Assembly (NCBI GenBank): GCA_902806565.1
Contig: CADCXA010000037.1
Span: 186,001-250,000 of the forward strand
Direction: 5' to 3'
DNA: 64,000 bases
Origin: Hypoxylon rubiginosum
Taxonomy: Eukaryota; Ascomycota; Sordariomycetes; Xylariales; Hypoxylaceae
Shown: piece after piece, positions 21,603 to 33,092 of the stretch
Layout of the letters: each line of letters starts with the position of its first letter
Numbering within the stretch: position 1 is the stretch's first letter
Notes under the pieces: generated by a model
Databases searched by the model: none
Seen by the model: only the letters and a program-made list of their open reading frames with translations
What the model was told of the DNA's origin: nothing
Made by a program: the position numbers and the translations under genes

Positions 21603-21862
21603 GCGGTGCTCAGATGACGGATATTAGACTTGTTAGAAAGTAATATATCAGACAAAGAATATATGTAGATTAATTATATAGCTGCAGAGAAACCCCTCCC
21701 TTTCATGGCCTGCCTTTGTCTGTCACGCCACGAATATTTGTTGGGTACGGTAGCTGCATAGCGTCGTAGCATGTGTTGTAACGTTGCCCATGTTATTGGT
21801 GCCCGCCATACGAGGATGCAGATGTCTCGCATGGATATTGGTCGGGTTCGGATATAACACTT

Positions 21863-23251
21863 TTAAATGTTCCTGGAGGAGCGGAATTTCCATTTGGGGT
21901 GTTTCGTTGGCTCTGCAATCAGCTCTTCCATGTTCTTGATGAAAGGGCGGTCGGGCCCTATAAACAACAGACCGTGGTCGACGCATAACTTCGCATACTT
22001 TGTCGCGTTGGTGATGTCCCCTATTCCGATGTACTCAATTGCTGCGCGGTAGTAGGCCTCGTTTATGCGTCCCCAGATCCCCTCACGCTCATATAGCGAT
22101 ACTAAGAGCTCCGCCTTTTCAGGGGAGCCTTCCGATGCTGCCGAATGATCGTCCAACTCTTTCCAAAGCCTCTGTATCTGCACGACCCTGTCATCCGACT
22201 CAGCTATCGTGGATGCGTTAGCACTGCAGCGCTCGCATGAGCACTGAAAGCCCCATTCCCTTTGAAGCTTCTCCTGTCTTGTTGAATGGGTTTGAAGGGG
22301 ACTAATGAGTCAATCAGTATGTCTTCTGGCAACAAATTTCGAACCGGAGTCTTACTCGTAATAGGCTATAGACAGTTCCTCCCCGACTATGATATCCCGG
22401 ACGGCAAGAACTTTCTGAAAGAAGTTCGTATGGTCAAAGTAATAGGCGCAAGTAGGTCGGCAAGCGTGATTAGCTCTAGACACTGGTCATATCGAATCGA
22501 CGTTAGTTACGGTCTTGGTACCTTGACTAGCCAACGAACCTTCGGCAAATAGGGAGTAAAAGGGGCTAACTCCGTCGTGATATCCCGTGCGGAAAGAATT
22601 TGTCTGTAGAATTTTGAAGATCAAATCACCGGCGTCGGCTGCACTGCTATGCGATGACAGATTGAGCAAGGTCTCCCTATGGTGCTGAGGTAGATCGTCG
22701 ACCGCTCGGACAAGGAGCTCTGACACGGCTTTCTTTCCCAAGACTTGAATCGCTTTTTCGTTCATCATAATACCAGGCGTGCGTGCCATTATGAGCTCTC
22801 CCGCTCGAATTGTTCTCGTTGCTACCAAGCCGATACCTTTACCCACAAAGTCCTCTTCCCGGTACGGAGGCATGGGATTTAAGTCCGATTTCACTCCTTG
22901 CTCATTCTCACCCGAGAGAAATGCTGGTCTTGTTGCGATTGTCGCCATACTCTTTCCTGTGGTGATGATAGATATACCTTCGCCTTGGTTGAAGGTTGGA
23001 TTGGTAAAGACGCAGAATTTTTCGGCTCTAACCCCGCGACAGAAGCCACTTGGCCTCCAGGCCTTTAGTGACGACGGGGCCTCATTCGATAAGTTGCCAT
23101 GGCTGCTATGTGGTGCCTCGGAGGGTATGCAGTTTTGTATAGGGGGTATAAGGAGTAAATTGGGGACCGCGCATGTCTGCGACTCTTGATAGAGCTGTGC
23201 TTGGTAGGTGAGTGCCAAAGTGAATTGGGAAGCAAGGAAAAATCGAAGCAT
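21863..23251 (-). CDS. SET-domain protein (SMYD/SET5-like)
   Basis: Three exons: 23251-22522, 22482-22356 and 22301-21863, 431 residues. Intron 1 is only 39 bp (GTACCA, CTAAC, CCAG) and intron 2 is 54 bp. The N-terminus is hydrophobic (about residues 3-18) and looks like a signal peptide. A SET domain starts near 138 (GKGIGLVATRTIRAGELIM). It continues with SRANHACRPTCAYYFD (NHxC motif, about 245-260) and GEELSIAYYD, and closes with a post-SET cysteine cluster W-G-F-x-C-x-C-x-x-C. Known SET5-like fungal proteins are protein-lysine methyltransferases, but many Pezizomycotina paralogues with a leader peptide have no tested substrate. The helical C-terminal repeat region resembles the TPR-like tail of SMYD proteins. 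Confidence 0.88.
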
Positions 23252-24533
23252 CGTCTGACAGAATATTTCGAGACTCTGAATACATTCTGTCGATATCTAT
23301 TGAGATTTAAGAAGGGAAGAAACTGTGTTCAATTCCGATGTCCTGGTCAGTTTCGTCTGATGTCTTGGCGGAGCCTAGCTTCCGAGCCTAAAGACGATTC
23401 CGTGTCAGGAATATATAGAACACCTTGTCGATCGCCCATACTTAACATGTTTACTGGGGCTCGCTTAGCCGGAGAAAAGAGACAATGGTCTATGTCCTCA
23501 GATCTACCAATAATGCACGTATCTAGGAAATTAGGTGTCTATGAAGCTGCCTTCTTCGTCGTCTTGGTATAGGTCGTCGAAGAGGAAACCGACGTCGAAT
23601 AAGGTGACATGGTTGACCCAGGGACTGCCTCTTAGCTGTTGGTAGGAAAAACGCTGGAGATTTGACCTGCGCTAGAACTGGACGGTATGGGAAAAATATT
23701 GGTAAATAAGGCTATGAGCCAGTACGTGATAATTATTTGAATAGAACTACTTCATCTACCCTTTAACTTCTAGGAGCTGCCGACTTTTCGTGGAATAACT
23801 GCTGTGCTGTTGATCTTAACGCGCCACTGTGTCTCACGTAGCAATCAGGGGTGTTTAAGTACCTAAGTACCCTATCAGAATTATTACGTAATCGTCGTCA
23901 ATTTACTGAATTCTGAGGGAAAAGCCGGAGCTTGAAATCATTCCCGTTACAACATCAATAGAGCCTCGAACCCATCCATCAACTTGGCTACTATAATCAC
24001 CAGTCATTAACTTTATCTTGTCAGGACGCGATGATGTCGTATTGTATTGATGTGACAGGGGGGAAGTTGACTGCGACAATAGCACCTAAAGCCCCAGCCG
24101 AACCCGAATCAACCAATTGCAGGCACCGGTGCAGACACATTGCGGGGAATGAAATGTGACTCGTGGAAGCTTGTACGAAGTAGGGTGGAAGGTGGAAGGT
24201 TATCTCTCCGGGGGACGACGCACGACATGAACCACGACGCTTGATCAGGTGGGGGGTCTTCGGGCCGTCATTCTTGGACTTCCCAACGCATGCTTCGAAG
24301 CATGCCTCGAGACATGAACGCATGCATGCCTCGAAGCATACATTGAACGTGAATCGGATATGTGATCATACAGTGACCGCGCGCTGTAACCCTGCGTCCT
24401 GCATCTAGTCAGTTGTTCGCGACAATGGACCAAGTACATATTGGGCACAGTCCCTCCACCGAGAAGCCTTTATCCCATTCACCTCTTGGTTCTGGGTAAG
24501 TCCCTAGATGTATAGTCGCTGCTTCAGTTCACC
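23252..24533. other. Divergent spacer upstream of SET and phosphatase genes
   Basis: About 1.3 kb. A plus-strand frame at 23186-23572 partly overlaps the SET gene and shows no domain. The notable element is a palindrome cluster near 24288-24345. Confidence 0.4.
24288..24305. repeat. Perfect 18-bp palindrome
   Basis: GCATGCTTCGAAGCATGC equals its own reverse complement. It is followed within 40 bp by a partial second copy (GCATGCATGCCTCGAAGCAT). It lies about 230 bp before the phosphatase start codon, so it may be an operator-like site for a dimeric regulator, or a hairpin relic of a repeat. Confidence 0.7.
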
Positions 24534-25834
24534 ATGTTTCTTGCAGCGCTGGCTACGCTAGCATGCGCCTTATCAACGCTTGAAGCGAGACCCTTAGCTA
24601 AGAAGTTCGCTGATAGCACGAACCCTTTTGGGCCTCTCACGTTTAAGAGCGACGGCACATTCCAGATATCGATTTTTGAAGACCTGCACTTTGGAGAAAG
24701 TAATAGCTTTGTCCAAAACGACCCAAATATGAGTTAAATACTAATTTACACGGATTAGATGCGTGGGATCAATGGGGTCCCCAACAGGACATCAACTCTG
24801 TCAAGGTCATCAACGAGATCCTCGACGCAGAATCCCCTGGACTCGTCGTCCTAAATGGTGACTTGATCACTGGCGAAAACGGATTCTTGGAGAATAGCAC
24901 ATCGTACGTCGACCAGATCGTCGGCCCCCTCGTTGATCGAGGGCTTACCTGGGCGTCAACATACGGCAATCATGATTACGACTTCAACATCTCAGGCAGT
25001 ACTATCCTTGCTCGCGAGAAGAAATGGTACAATAGCCGGACGACGCAAATGGTATTCGGCGAGGATGCCGGGGTGTCCAATTATTACCTCCCAGTTTTTG
25101 ATAGCAACTGTACCGACGAAGCGTGCGCCCCCGGCTTGATTCTCTGGTTCTTCGACAGCAAAGGTGGGTTTCGATATCAGCAGAAAGACGAATCCGGGGA
25201 ACGCGTTGGCCAACCCAACTGGGTCGACTTCACCGTGGTTGAGTGGTTCCTCCAGACGAATGCGGAGCTCGTGAACAAGTACAACAAGGTAACACCTTCG
25301 TTAGCCTTCGTTCATATCCCGACTTTTGCATCGTACGTGTTGCAGGAAGGAGGCGTCAATCCCAACACCGAGCCTGGAATCAATGCCGACTTGCCCTTGG
25401 CCCCTCAAGCCCAGGGCTGGTGCGCCGATGGCCGAAACGATGGTAGTTGCGACTATGGGGGCCAGGATACCCCTTTTATGCAAGCTGTCTCGGAAGTTCC
25501 CGGGTTGATGGCCGTATTTTCGGGGCATGACCACGGCAACACATGGTGCTATAAATGGGATCGTTTATTACCGAATATGACAGTGGCTCCCCATAACGAT
25601 GTTAACCTATGCTTTAGCCAACATTCTGGGTACGGTGGATATGGAAACTGGGAGCGCGGTGCGCGCCAGGTCCTTGCAACGAAGTCAAAACTAGAGAACT
25701 TTGAGGTGGATACTTGGATCCGTCTAGAGTCTGGAAGTGTCGTCGGTAATGTTTCGTTGAACGGGACGTACGGGAGTGATCGTTATCCAGCGACGAATGA
25801 TACGGAGACGTACTGCCCTACGTGTGACTACTAA
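24534..25834 (+). CDS. Secreted calcineurin-like metallophosphoesterase
   Basis: Exon 1 (24534-24699) and exon 2 (24759-25834) join in phase 1 over a 59-bp intron; 413 residues. A signal peptide is plain (MFLAALATLACALSTLEARP). The metal-binding set of the calcineurin-like phosphoesterase fold is complete: DLH near residue 52, GD in LNGDLITGE, GNHD in STYGNHDYDF, and GHDHG in FSGHDHGNTWC. The junction yields FGENAWDQWGPQQD, typical of this fungal family (related to yeast Dcr2/Siw14-type phosphatases and purple-acid-like enzymes). It is expected to hydrolyse phosphomonoesters or nucleotides outside the cell or in the vacuole. Several N-glycosylation sequons (NST, NIS, NMT, NVS, NGT) support secretion. 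Confidence 0.92.
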
Positions 25835-26513
25835 GTTTGAACACATCACCATTGCGCTCCGCATGAGTCAGGGGCTGCAAATGGATATATACCTAGGTAG
25901 ACTCTATTAAGCGCTGCGTTCTATATTCCTGCTCTCACCATGCATGATGACAAGAAGAAGTGATATAGTACAACCTCAAATCATATTTCACTGCTTCCAT
26001 GCTAAAGTCTTGGTTCACGAGCTACTCATCGTCGACTTGCATATACCCTAATGGTAAATGCCCTTGTTTGACGCAGAAAGAAAGACTCATGAAACAGAAA
26101 AAGATCTACAAAAGAAGAAAGAAAATACAAAGAATTGATTCATTACATACTATAATTGCTTAGAAGAGGTCAGCATGGTAGTAACCCCTATGCTGACTAA
26201 GCATGAACAACCCACAACTCAGGAATAACCTTTATAAAAGAGAATAAATTTCTATTTAAGACCTTGGGTACCTACTTAAGTACCTGATATATCTAGCCCG
26301 AAATACGCTAAACTAACATTGAAGACTCAAGGATTCGGCAAAGAGAAAGATCACCAATATCGACCGAATTTACTTGAGGGGGCTATTGAATATAAACGCG
26401 GGAAAACTCTATTTATTTATTATCATATGCTTGCTACGGCTTTTCTCTCTCTATTCTTCTATATTGGCGTGCGTGCGAATTTCAGACAGGAGTTGCTGGG
26501 TACTAGGTAATTC
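25835..26513. other. Convergent spacer with repeat fragment
   Basis: 3' regions of the phosphatase and second SET gene. It contains the repeat fragment at 26169-26203. Confidence 0.4.
26169..26203. repeat. Dispersed repeat end with short inverted arms
   Basis: GTCAGCAT (26169-26176) and ATGCTGAC (26190-26197) are inverted arms around GGTAGTAACCCCT. The right part, ACCCCTATGCTGACTAAGCA, is identical to 10684-10703. The arm-plus-loop word GCATGGTAGTAACCCCT recurs, slightly changed, at 63771 and inverted at 63875. It is probably the end of a short transposon family. Confidence 0.6.
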
Positions 26514-27457
26514 TTACTCCGGAGCGCAACGAGTGCAACTGCAGATGAAGCCCCAATCGGATAAGATATCCTGTCTCTCCTCCCGGTTCAAAATCGTTGT
26601 CGTACTGCTGACGGTGCCACTGTAGGTGACGAAGATCTGCTCACCGGCGGGAATATCTCTTCTCGCTACGATACTCACTATGTAGTCCGGCCCAGGGCCG
26701 ATAGGCCAACCAGCTGACGGGTCGCAAGAGTGATTAATACTGTAGCAGCAGAAATTAGTAACTAGAAGTAACTAGACGCTTCTCTATTTCTCTAGGCAAT
26801 AGATTTAGATTTGGGGGCTTGATGGATATCGTGGCAAGGATGACTCCTAAATCGTTGCGAGTACGATTATGGATCCATTGTTTACGAAGCGGGTTAGAAA
26901 AGGGGGGGAGGGGAGGGGAGGGGGGCATAATATTACATACCGAGAGAATGTTGGATAAAACGCAGATTTTTCGGTGCCATCGTCAGCGTCCGCAGCGTTG
27001 TTCCTAAAAATCGAATAGGCTAGGGCTGTTAGTAGGTTACCTAAGCTATAGGGGGGTTGGGTGTTAAGTTACCTCTGACAATCTTGTCTATCATAGGGAA
27101 CCAGTAATCGCTCTGAGCGTCAATATCAACAGCAAACTCATTTTTCCTCGTCCACCAATAGTGGAATTGAAGAGTCTTGGCATCGACATCTCTTTCGTAT
27201 CGTTCACCCGAGATGGCGCCACTGTCGAGATACGGGACAAGGTTTTTAGGAAGAGAAAGGTAGCGATCGCCGAATTCATTAATATCCCTGACATCGTCCA
27301 TGATAAGTATAGGTGAGTCGCGAAAAATGAGTTCACCAGCGGAAATATCCTGAGTGGCGAAAAGGCCTAGTCCCATGCCCTCCACCGCGCGGATTTCGGC
27401 CTTGTCTATGTTTAGTTCCTCATACGGATAGGTGATGGGGTTTGACGCGGCAGACAT
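26514..27457 (-). CDS. SET-domain protein, second copy
   Basis: Three exons: 27457-27073, about 27025-26941 and 26739-26514, 231 residues. The start is the ATG at 27457, 26 codons inside a longer frame that has no earlier ATG. SET hallmarks are MGLGLFATQDISAGELIF (about 30-47), FSRINHSCDPSAGWP with NHSC, GEQIFVTYSG, and the post-SET cluster WGFICSCTRC at the C-terminus. It is shorter than the copy at 21.9-23.3 kb, lacks the leader and ends right after the post-SET cysteines. The acceptor of intron 1 is ambiguous: TAACAG at 27026 gives a 47-bp intron, while CTTAG at 27041 gives 32 bp plus GNLLT, which resembles the family better but is very short. Intron 2 is unusually long (201 bp) and carries a G/C-tract. 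Confidence 0.82.
26902..26925 (+). other. G-quadruplex-type G tract
   Basis: G7-A-G4-A-G4-A-G6 on the plus strand, the template strand of the SET gene, within its long second intron. The transcript carries the complementary C/U tract just after the donor. Confidence 0.8.
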
Positions 27458-28039
27458 ACTGTTCGAAGGAATTAAGCTGTTCTTGTAATCGGACTTGAAG
27501 ATTGGGTTGATATGGAGTGATACAATGGAAGGCAATGTGAAATTCGACGTCTTATAACTTCAAGTCCCAACTACCTAAACAGGCAGTGTTCATGGAAACG
27601 AAGCATATGGAGTGTAGATAGCCAAGTGCGTCTCTCAACAGTGATACTGTATATTATTAGAAAAAGTACCAAAAAACAAAAGGTTAATTCGCTTTGTTGC
27701 GTATGAGGGTTATTGTTTCAGTGTTCATCGAAAGATTTTGAAAACTGGGCTTATATTTCTCAGTGACAGAACCATTTAGGCCGGTAACATGACAATTTAA
27801 CGTGGCATTCAGGGCTGGGAGGGGTAAGCTGATATCCATCTTCCCAATCTATGACAGGCGGACGATAATTACTACCTACTCTAGTTGAGTAATTTTGGAG
27901 AATCTATACGGACTATACTTAGTAAACGAATCGCTATATTATGACTCTATGAGGAATGTTGGTATGTACCGTGCTACACCCCCTGGGCTCGTACATACCT
28001 CCTTTCCAGCCGTGGAATTATGGATCAAGCTATAAAACC
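27458..28039. other. Intergenic
   Basis: Upstream region of the second SET gene; nothing further recognised. Confidence 0.4.
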
Positions 28040-28433
28040 CTACCGCACGTTACCCTTAGTCTGCTCTGTATAAGCAGAAACCATGGCCTCGCGTATCGGG
28101 CTCCTCGTCGGGTACGAGTTCCGGGTGTCAATGCTACCGAATATCTTGGCACCGAGGCCCTTACTTCCCTCCGGAAGGAACCCTACAAGCTTCGCCAGCA
28201 GGACGTTATTCCACAGCACGCCAGCGATGGCAAGCCCGATGGCAGCGCCGATAAATCCAAACAGGCCGAAGATCGCCTTGGCCACCGCAATTTCTTGGTG
28301 AGATACCGAAATGGGTATTGCGAGCTGAGCCGTGAGAGCCCACATTCCACTGGCTGAAGAGACCGTTGAAGATCTGACACATGGCGAGGTAACCGACGTA
28401 CGTCGAGGGAGCACGGAAGCGGATCAATAAACG
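28040..28433 (-). pseudogene. Siderophore-iron MFS transporter fragment, frameshifted
   Basis: Only the C-terminal region of an ARN/SIT-type siderophore transporter is recognisable. One frame reads FRAPSTYVGYLAMCQIFNG. At about 28350-28365 the reading moves to another frame with GMWALTAQLAIPISVSHQE, then FGLFGFIGAAIGLAIAGVLWNN, and ends in SIDTRNSYPTRSPIREAM. The order and wording are those of the last helices and the conserved periplasmic loop of fungal SIT proteins. The first ten or so helices and the proper C-terminus are missing, so this is a decayed fragment. A frame-restoring intron at the break is not visible. Confidence 0.75.
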
Positions 28434-28951
28434 ATATGTCTCGACGTTTGCCTTATGAGTATATCGGGAAAGGACAGACTAGTTCTTCACCTACGAAAAA
28501 TAAATATAGGATGTCTGTTTACCTCCATTCTAGAATCAAGTATATTGGATCATAGAACGAGTTAACGCCAAACTTGAAAATTCTATGGAATACGTAGCCT
28601 AGGCATCTAGACTAGGTAGGCTAGGTATACATATAGCTAGCTATGCCTGCCGACTTGGGTAAACAGCTGAACTCTTGACCGTAGAACAGCTGAATTTCGA
28701 AGAAAGGCAACCTCCTTTCCCCATCTACCCAGGTATCTACATGAAGCCCATTGGAAACGCTGATGAGTCGTAAAGAAAGGTAAACGAGCCGCATTATGAA
28801 GATTAGGAAACCCCAACCATTTGTAAGTATCCTTAGTAAAGCACCCTTGAAAAAAAAACCAATATCAAATCCTAACCCTCAAACCCGTCGATGTATTCGT
28901 CCTTTATTGATTCCCAGTATCTATAACATTTATAAGCCGAAAGGGTTCTAC
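28434..28951. other. Intergenic
   Basis: No gene seen. Contains several CTAGGTA-type words (28600-28640). Confidence 0.4.
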
Positions 28952-30859
28952 CTACGCCTGCCACCGTCGGGCGCCTGCATGATGGGGCACCATGTATCCT
29001 AGTGCCAGAGAGGATCTTGGTGCCGGGACGGCGGCAGCGGCTGTGCCTGCTGCTAACGTGAAGTTGGCGACTTGCGCAGATGCCGAGGTTTCGTGGGCCA
29101 TGGTCAGGGAAACGGACGTGGCGTTGAGATGTAGCATAGCCACCGACGTTGCGTGGATCATGGGAGGGACCACGACCGTCTCGGTGACGATAGGGGGGAG
29201 CGACTCGTGGATCATAGGAGGGAGTGATTCGTGGAGGATAGGAGGGAGTGATTCGTGGAAGACAGGTATGATCAGTTCAGTCTGGTGGCAGGCCTCGATC
29301 GCTTCCGTGACAGTGATGTGGGAAACTTCCGATACTGTCTGGATGATATGGACCGTCTCGGTCACATGGATGGTTTCCTTGATAATCTGCGGCGGCAGAG
29401 AAACGTGCACCAGTTCCGTGACGACTGCAGTCGCCGTCTGTAGTTCGTTCAAGACCTCGGTCTTGGTGACAGCGACTGTCTCGACTTGGTGCGAGACCTC
29501 AGTCTGCGTGACGGCCACTGTCTCGAGGACTGACCTGATCTCGGTGATGGGGACGCTGACGGCAATGGATTCTTTCACCGTGACCGGTACGTTGACAGCG
29601 ACGGACTCCTTGATGGTAACGGGAACAGTGACGGCGATAGACTCCTTTACCGTCTGTACCTGGGTTACAGCGATTGACTCCTTGACGGTCACAGGTACAG
29701 CCACGGATTCTTTCACCGTCTCTACCTGCGTCACAGCAATGGATTCCTTAACTGTAACGGGCACACTAACGGCGATAGACTCCTTCACCGTCTCTACCTG
29801 CGTTACGGCGATGGACTCCTTCACCGTCTGTACCTGGGTTACAGCGATCGATTCCTTCACCGTCACAGGCACAGCGACAGATTCCTTTATCGTCTCCACC
29901 TGCGTAACGGCGAAGGACTCCTTAACTGTCACAGGTACAGCAACAGATTCCTTGATCGTTACGGGCACAGTGACAGCGATGGATTCCTTCACCGTCACGG
30001 GTACGGCGACAGATTCCTTCACTGTCTCCACCTGCGTCACAGCCAAGGTTTCCTTGATTGTTTCCAGTTTCGTCACCGGGACGCTCACGGCAACTGTCTC
30101 CTTGATAGTCTCGAGCTGGGTTTGGGTCACGTGGACTGTCTCCTTGACGGTCTCCAACTGCGTTACCGGAACGCTGATATGCAGTGTTTCCTTCACAGTC
30201 TGCACCTGTGTGACAGGTATTGTAACTGGAACTGTTATGCTGACGTGTACCGTCTCCTTTACGGTTTGAGGTGGTAGAGTTATATGCACCGTCTCCTTTA
30301 CGGTCTGAGGTGGCAGAGTTATATGTACTGTCTCCTTCACGGTCTGAGGTGGTAGAGTTATATGGACCGTCTCAACCTTTGTGTGGATTGACGTCTCAAC
30401 TTCTGTCTTGATTTCGTGCTTGACTTCGGTCTGAATTTCTGTCTTCGTGAGAAGCTTCTCTTCTACTTTCGTAACCGGGATCGTCTCTTTGATCGTCTCC
30501 TTGACAGTCTGTGGAGGTAGGGTAATCGATTCCTTTTGGACTTCGGTCATCGTGACATGAACAACTTCCTTCTCCGTCACAATTTCCGGCGGAAGTGTGA
30601 CATATTCCTTCACCGTTATGTGAGTAGTCTCCATGACTGTCTCCGGCGGCAAGGTCTAGATATTAAATATTAGCAAACTTGCCATGTCATCGTGTAAGAT
30701 GTGATTTGGCACTAGGCCACAGTCCTATTTGAGATGAAATATGTGCTTGCTTACCACATGGACTGTCTCGGTGATGATCTCTGGCGCTGGCATTTCAGTC
30801 GCGACCACAGCGGAGGCGAGGGTCAAAAGCGCCGGTACATAGCTACTAGGGAACTTCAT
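28952..30859 (-). CDS. Secreted KES/PPQTVKE-repeat protein
   Basis: Exon 1 (30859-30755, 35 codons) encodes a signal peptide (MKFPSSYVPALLTLASAVVA) and is joined in phase 0 over a 99-bp intron to exon 2 (30655-28952); about 602 residues. Exon 2 is almost entirely repeats. There is an N-terminal set built on LPPQTVKETVHIT, then a long central set alternating VTVKESIAV, VPVTIKESVAV and TQVETVKESIAV, then a set of LPPILHES/LPPMIHES. The alternation of Val/Ile/Thr with Lys-Glu-Ser suggests stacked beta strands, as in fibrous adhesins or beta-solenoids. Cysteine is nearly absent. The C-terminus has a short Ala-rich stretch but no clear GPI signal; a further exon past 28952 (donor GTAGGT at the stop) is possible. 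Family unknown to me; a cell-surface role is inferred. Confidence 0.75.
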
Positions 30860-33092
30860 ATTTCGTCAACGAAGGAGAGTGAATGAGAGTAGATGGCGTT
30901 TGGCTGTGAGCAAGACGAATAGGGGGAAAAGGGAGATATGGGAGCAATAAAGTTTTAGATATTACAAAGTTAACTGGCTCAGCCTTGCAGAAACGAACGA
31001 GTGAAGAAAATAGGCAGAATGCAAAAAGGAACGGATCGACCGCGACAGAAACAGAGATGAGAAACGAAAACAGAAAGGTTAGGAAGAAGCCAAGGTCGAA
31101 GTGAAAGTGAGTGAATGGAAAAGCATCGTTGCTAACTTTCATGGGAAAGGGCACCACCGGATGTAGAGCACCAAGACTTATACCTTGGCATACCTTCCAT
31201 CACCGTCCCCGGCAACGGTGAAGTATCCAACAATGATGCTACACAGGGGTTCGCAGTCCTGGGCAAGGAGGCGGGTGAGTTGACACCTCTGGCAGAGCCT
31301 TGTCACCGATCTAAGGAGGAGCCATTGCGCAGAAGGCTTCAGGGGAGATCCAATATGCAGACTCGATGTTTCGATATTCTGCAAGTGTGTATTGCACATG
31401 AGGTAGGCATGGGAAGCGTCGTGCCGAGCACCCTGGCCCCCCCTGCCATCCGAAGTTGACCTTGGATGCCCAGCTGTTCGGGTTTATGCAGGGTAGGACA
31501 TGGATGTCAGCTCTCCAGCGGGCTCGAAGGGGGTTCAGCCCCATGGGTAAGGTTTCGACATATAAGCTTATCAAGACAGTGCTACCTATTCCAGGTTGCG
31601 AGGGATTATAGTCTGGGGACGGCTGGCTCTATCCGTGTCCCCTTGATCAGATTTCATTTACCACTAGCGCGCATCCCCCTACATTACAATGAACGACGAT
31701 TTCGATATGTGTAGTAAGTGCCTTAGAAGGTAGGTATATATTTAGAGAAGTTTCTTTTCTCGCTGATTTCAAGCTTAGAGTTCTCATCCAAAGATACGTA
31801 AATCATTGTTTGGAAAACCTCGGCGGCGCATTAAACACGAAGATTGGTAACAGTCTGATTGACGACGGACGTTGATCCAGCCGACAACACGTGCCCGAGG
31901 CTCTAAAAATCCGATTTACGACAGCTCGAGCTGTCATCCAAGGCGCCGAGGTGAGCATTGGGGTGGCTAGGTTTCATAACCTTCTCCGGTTTCGCTTGGC
32001 ACTGCGCTGTGATCAAGCCCCTGCAGGAATTACAGTTGAACTTGTACTGTTAGTAAGCTGTTACCATTGGCTGAAAGCTCCAGAAAAGAGGAGTCGAGCC
32101 ACGCCACGTCGACAACATGGCAGTTTACCGTCTTCGAGCTCAAGAGAAACGTCCCAACTTCATCTAACAATCCATAGACGCATCATCACGGAAGGAGTGC
32201 CAAGCGTCGATGTCGAGACAGCGCCAAGAGTCGTGAACATGCATTAGCTAGCCGTCCCTCGCACAGCCTGACGGCTCGGCATAAGCAGGACTCGAGCATT
32301 TCGTATCCTCGAGTGCAGATCGAAGGTATGGCCCTACCCGTGGAGTTTTTATTTATTTATTTTCACCGCCTACTCTAGCTCTCCTTTGAATCCGTTTGGG
32401 ATGTGTAATTGTCTGTCGTATTGCAGCCAACTTGGTTTAAGTTGGCACAAACGCATGTGCACTTGATATATCGTGCCCAGGTGGTCTCCCAACTCAACAT
32501 CCTCGATCCAGTACCTGCGGATCATATTATTCATCTACCAACCCCCTCAACTACAATCGATCATAAGACCCAAACCCGCCATCAGTGCATTAGCCTACGA
32601 ACACAAGATGCATCGTCCAACTTTTACATAGCCTCTAGCTACAGTACCTCGACCATACAATGACAATCCATTCCGATTTCGTTTCAGATCCTCAGACGTT
32701 TTCTACCCCTCACATATCTTTTCAAACCACCACACATATCTATCGTCATTGAAGCCTTCTGACAGTTTGGTTTCTACGCCACACGCCAGTCCGAGTGAGG
32801 CTTATCCCTTTCCTAGTCACCCAAATACCTAGTATAAAATAAGGAGCTTAGTCAAAACGGCCCCTACGGTTCCGTATGAAGTTAGGCCCGTCATGGATGT
32901 AACTTATATCCCTTCCTATGGATGAGGGGTTGGTTACCCATCGTGTTGGGGAGCTCTTAGCTTGGTCTGCATCGTAAGAAAGAATAACGTTGTGCCGTCT
33001 CCCATATCCTAAATTCAAATTTATCAGCTTTAATCTCTGCGTTGTTGATGAATTGAACTAAACCTATTCGTGCTGAGGATCAAAGCCGAGCT
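30860..33092. other. Gene-poor spacer
   Basis: About 2.2 kb. The first 350 bp is the A/G-rich promoter or leader of the repeat protein. A TATA-like TATAAAATA occurs at 32835-32843, about 250 bp before the beta-lactamase-like gene. No other gene is supported. Confidence 0.4.

Noticed and set aside
28992..30269. 425-codon open frame on the plus strand opposite the KES-repeat gene
   Set aside because: It is the reverse reading of the repeats; the repeat unit simply lacks stops on both strands, and the minus strand has the signal peptide and intron.
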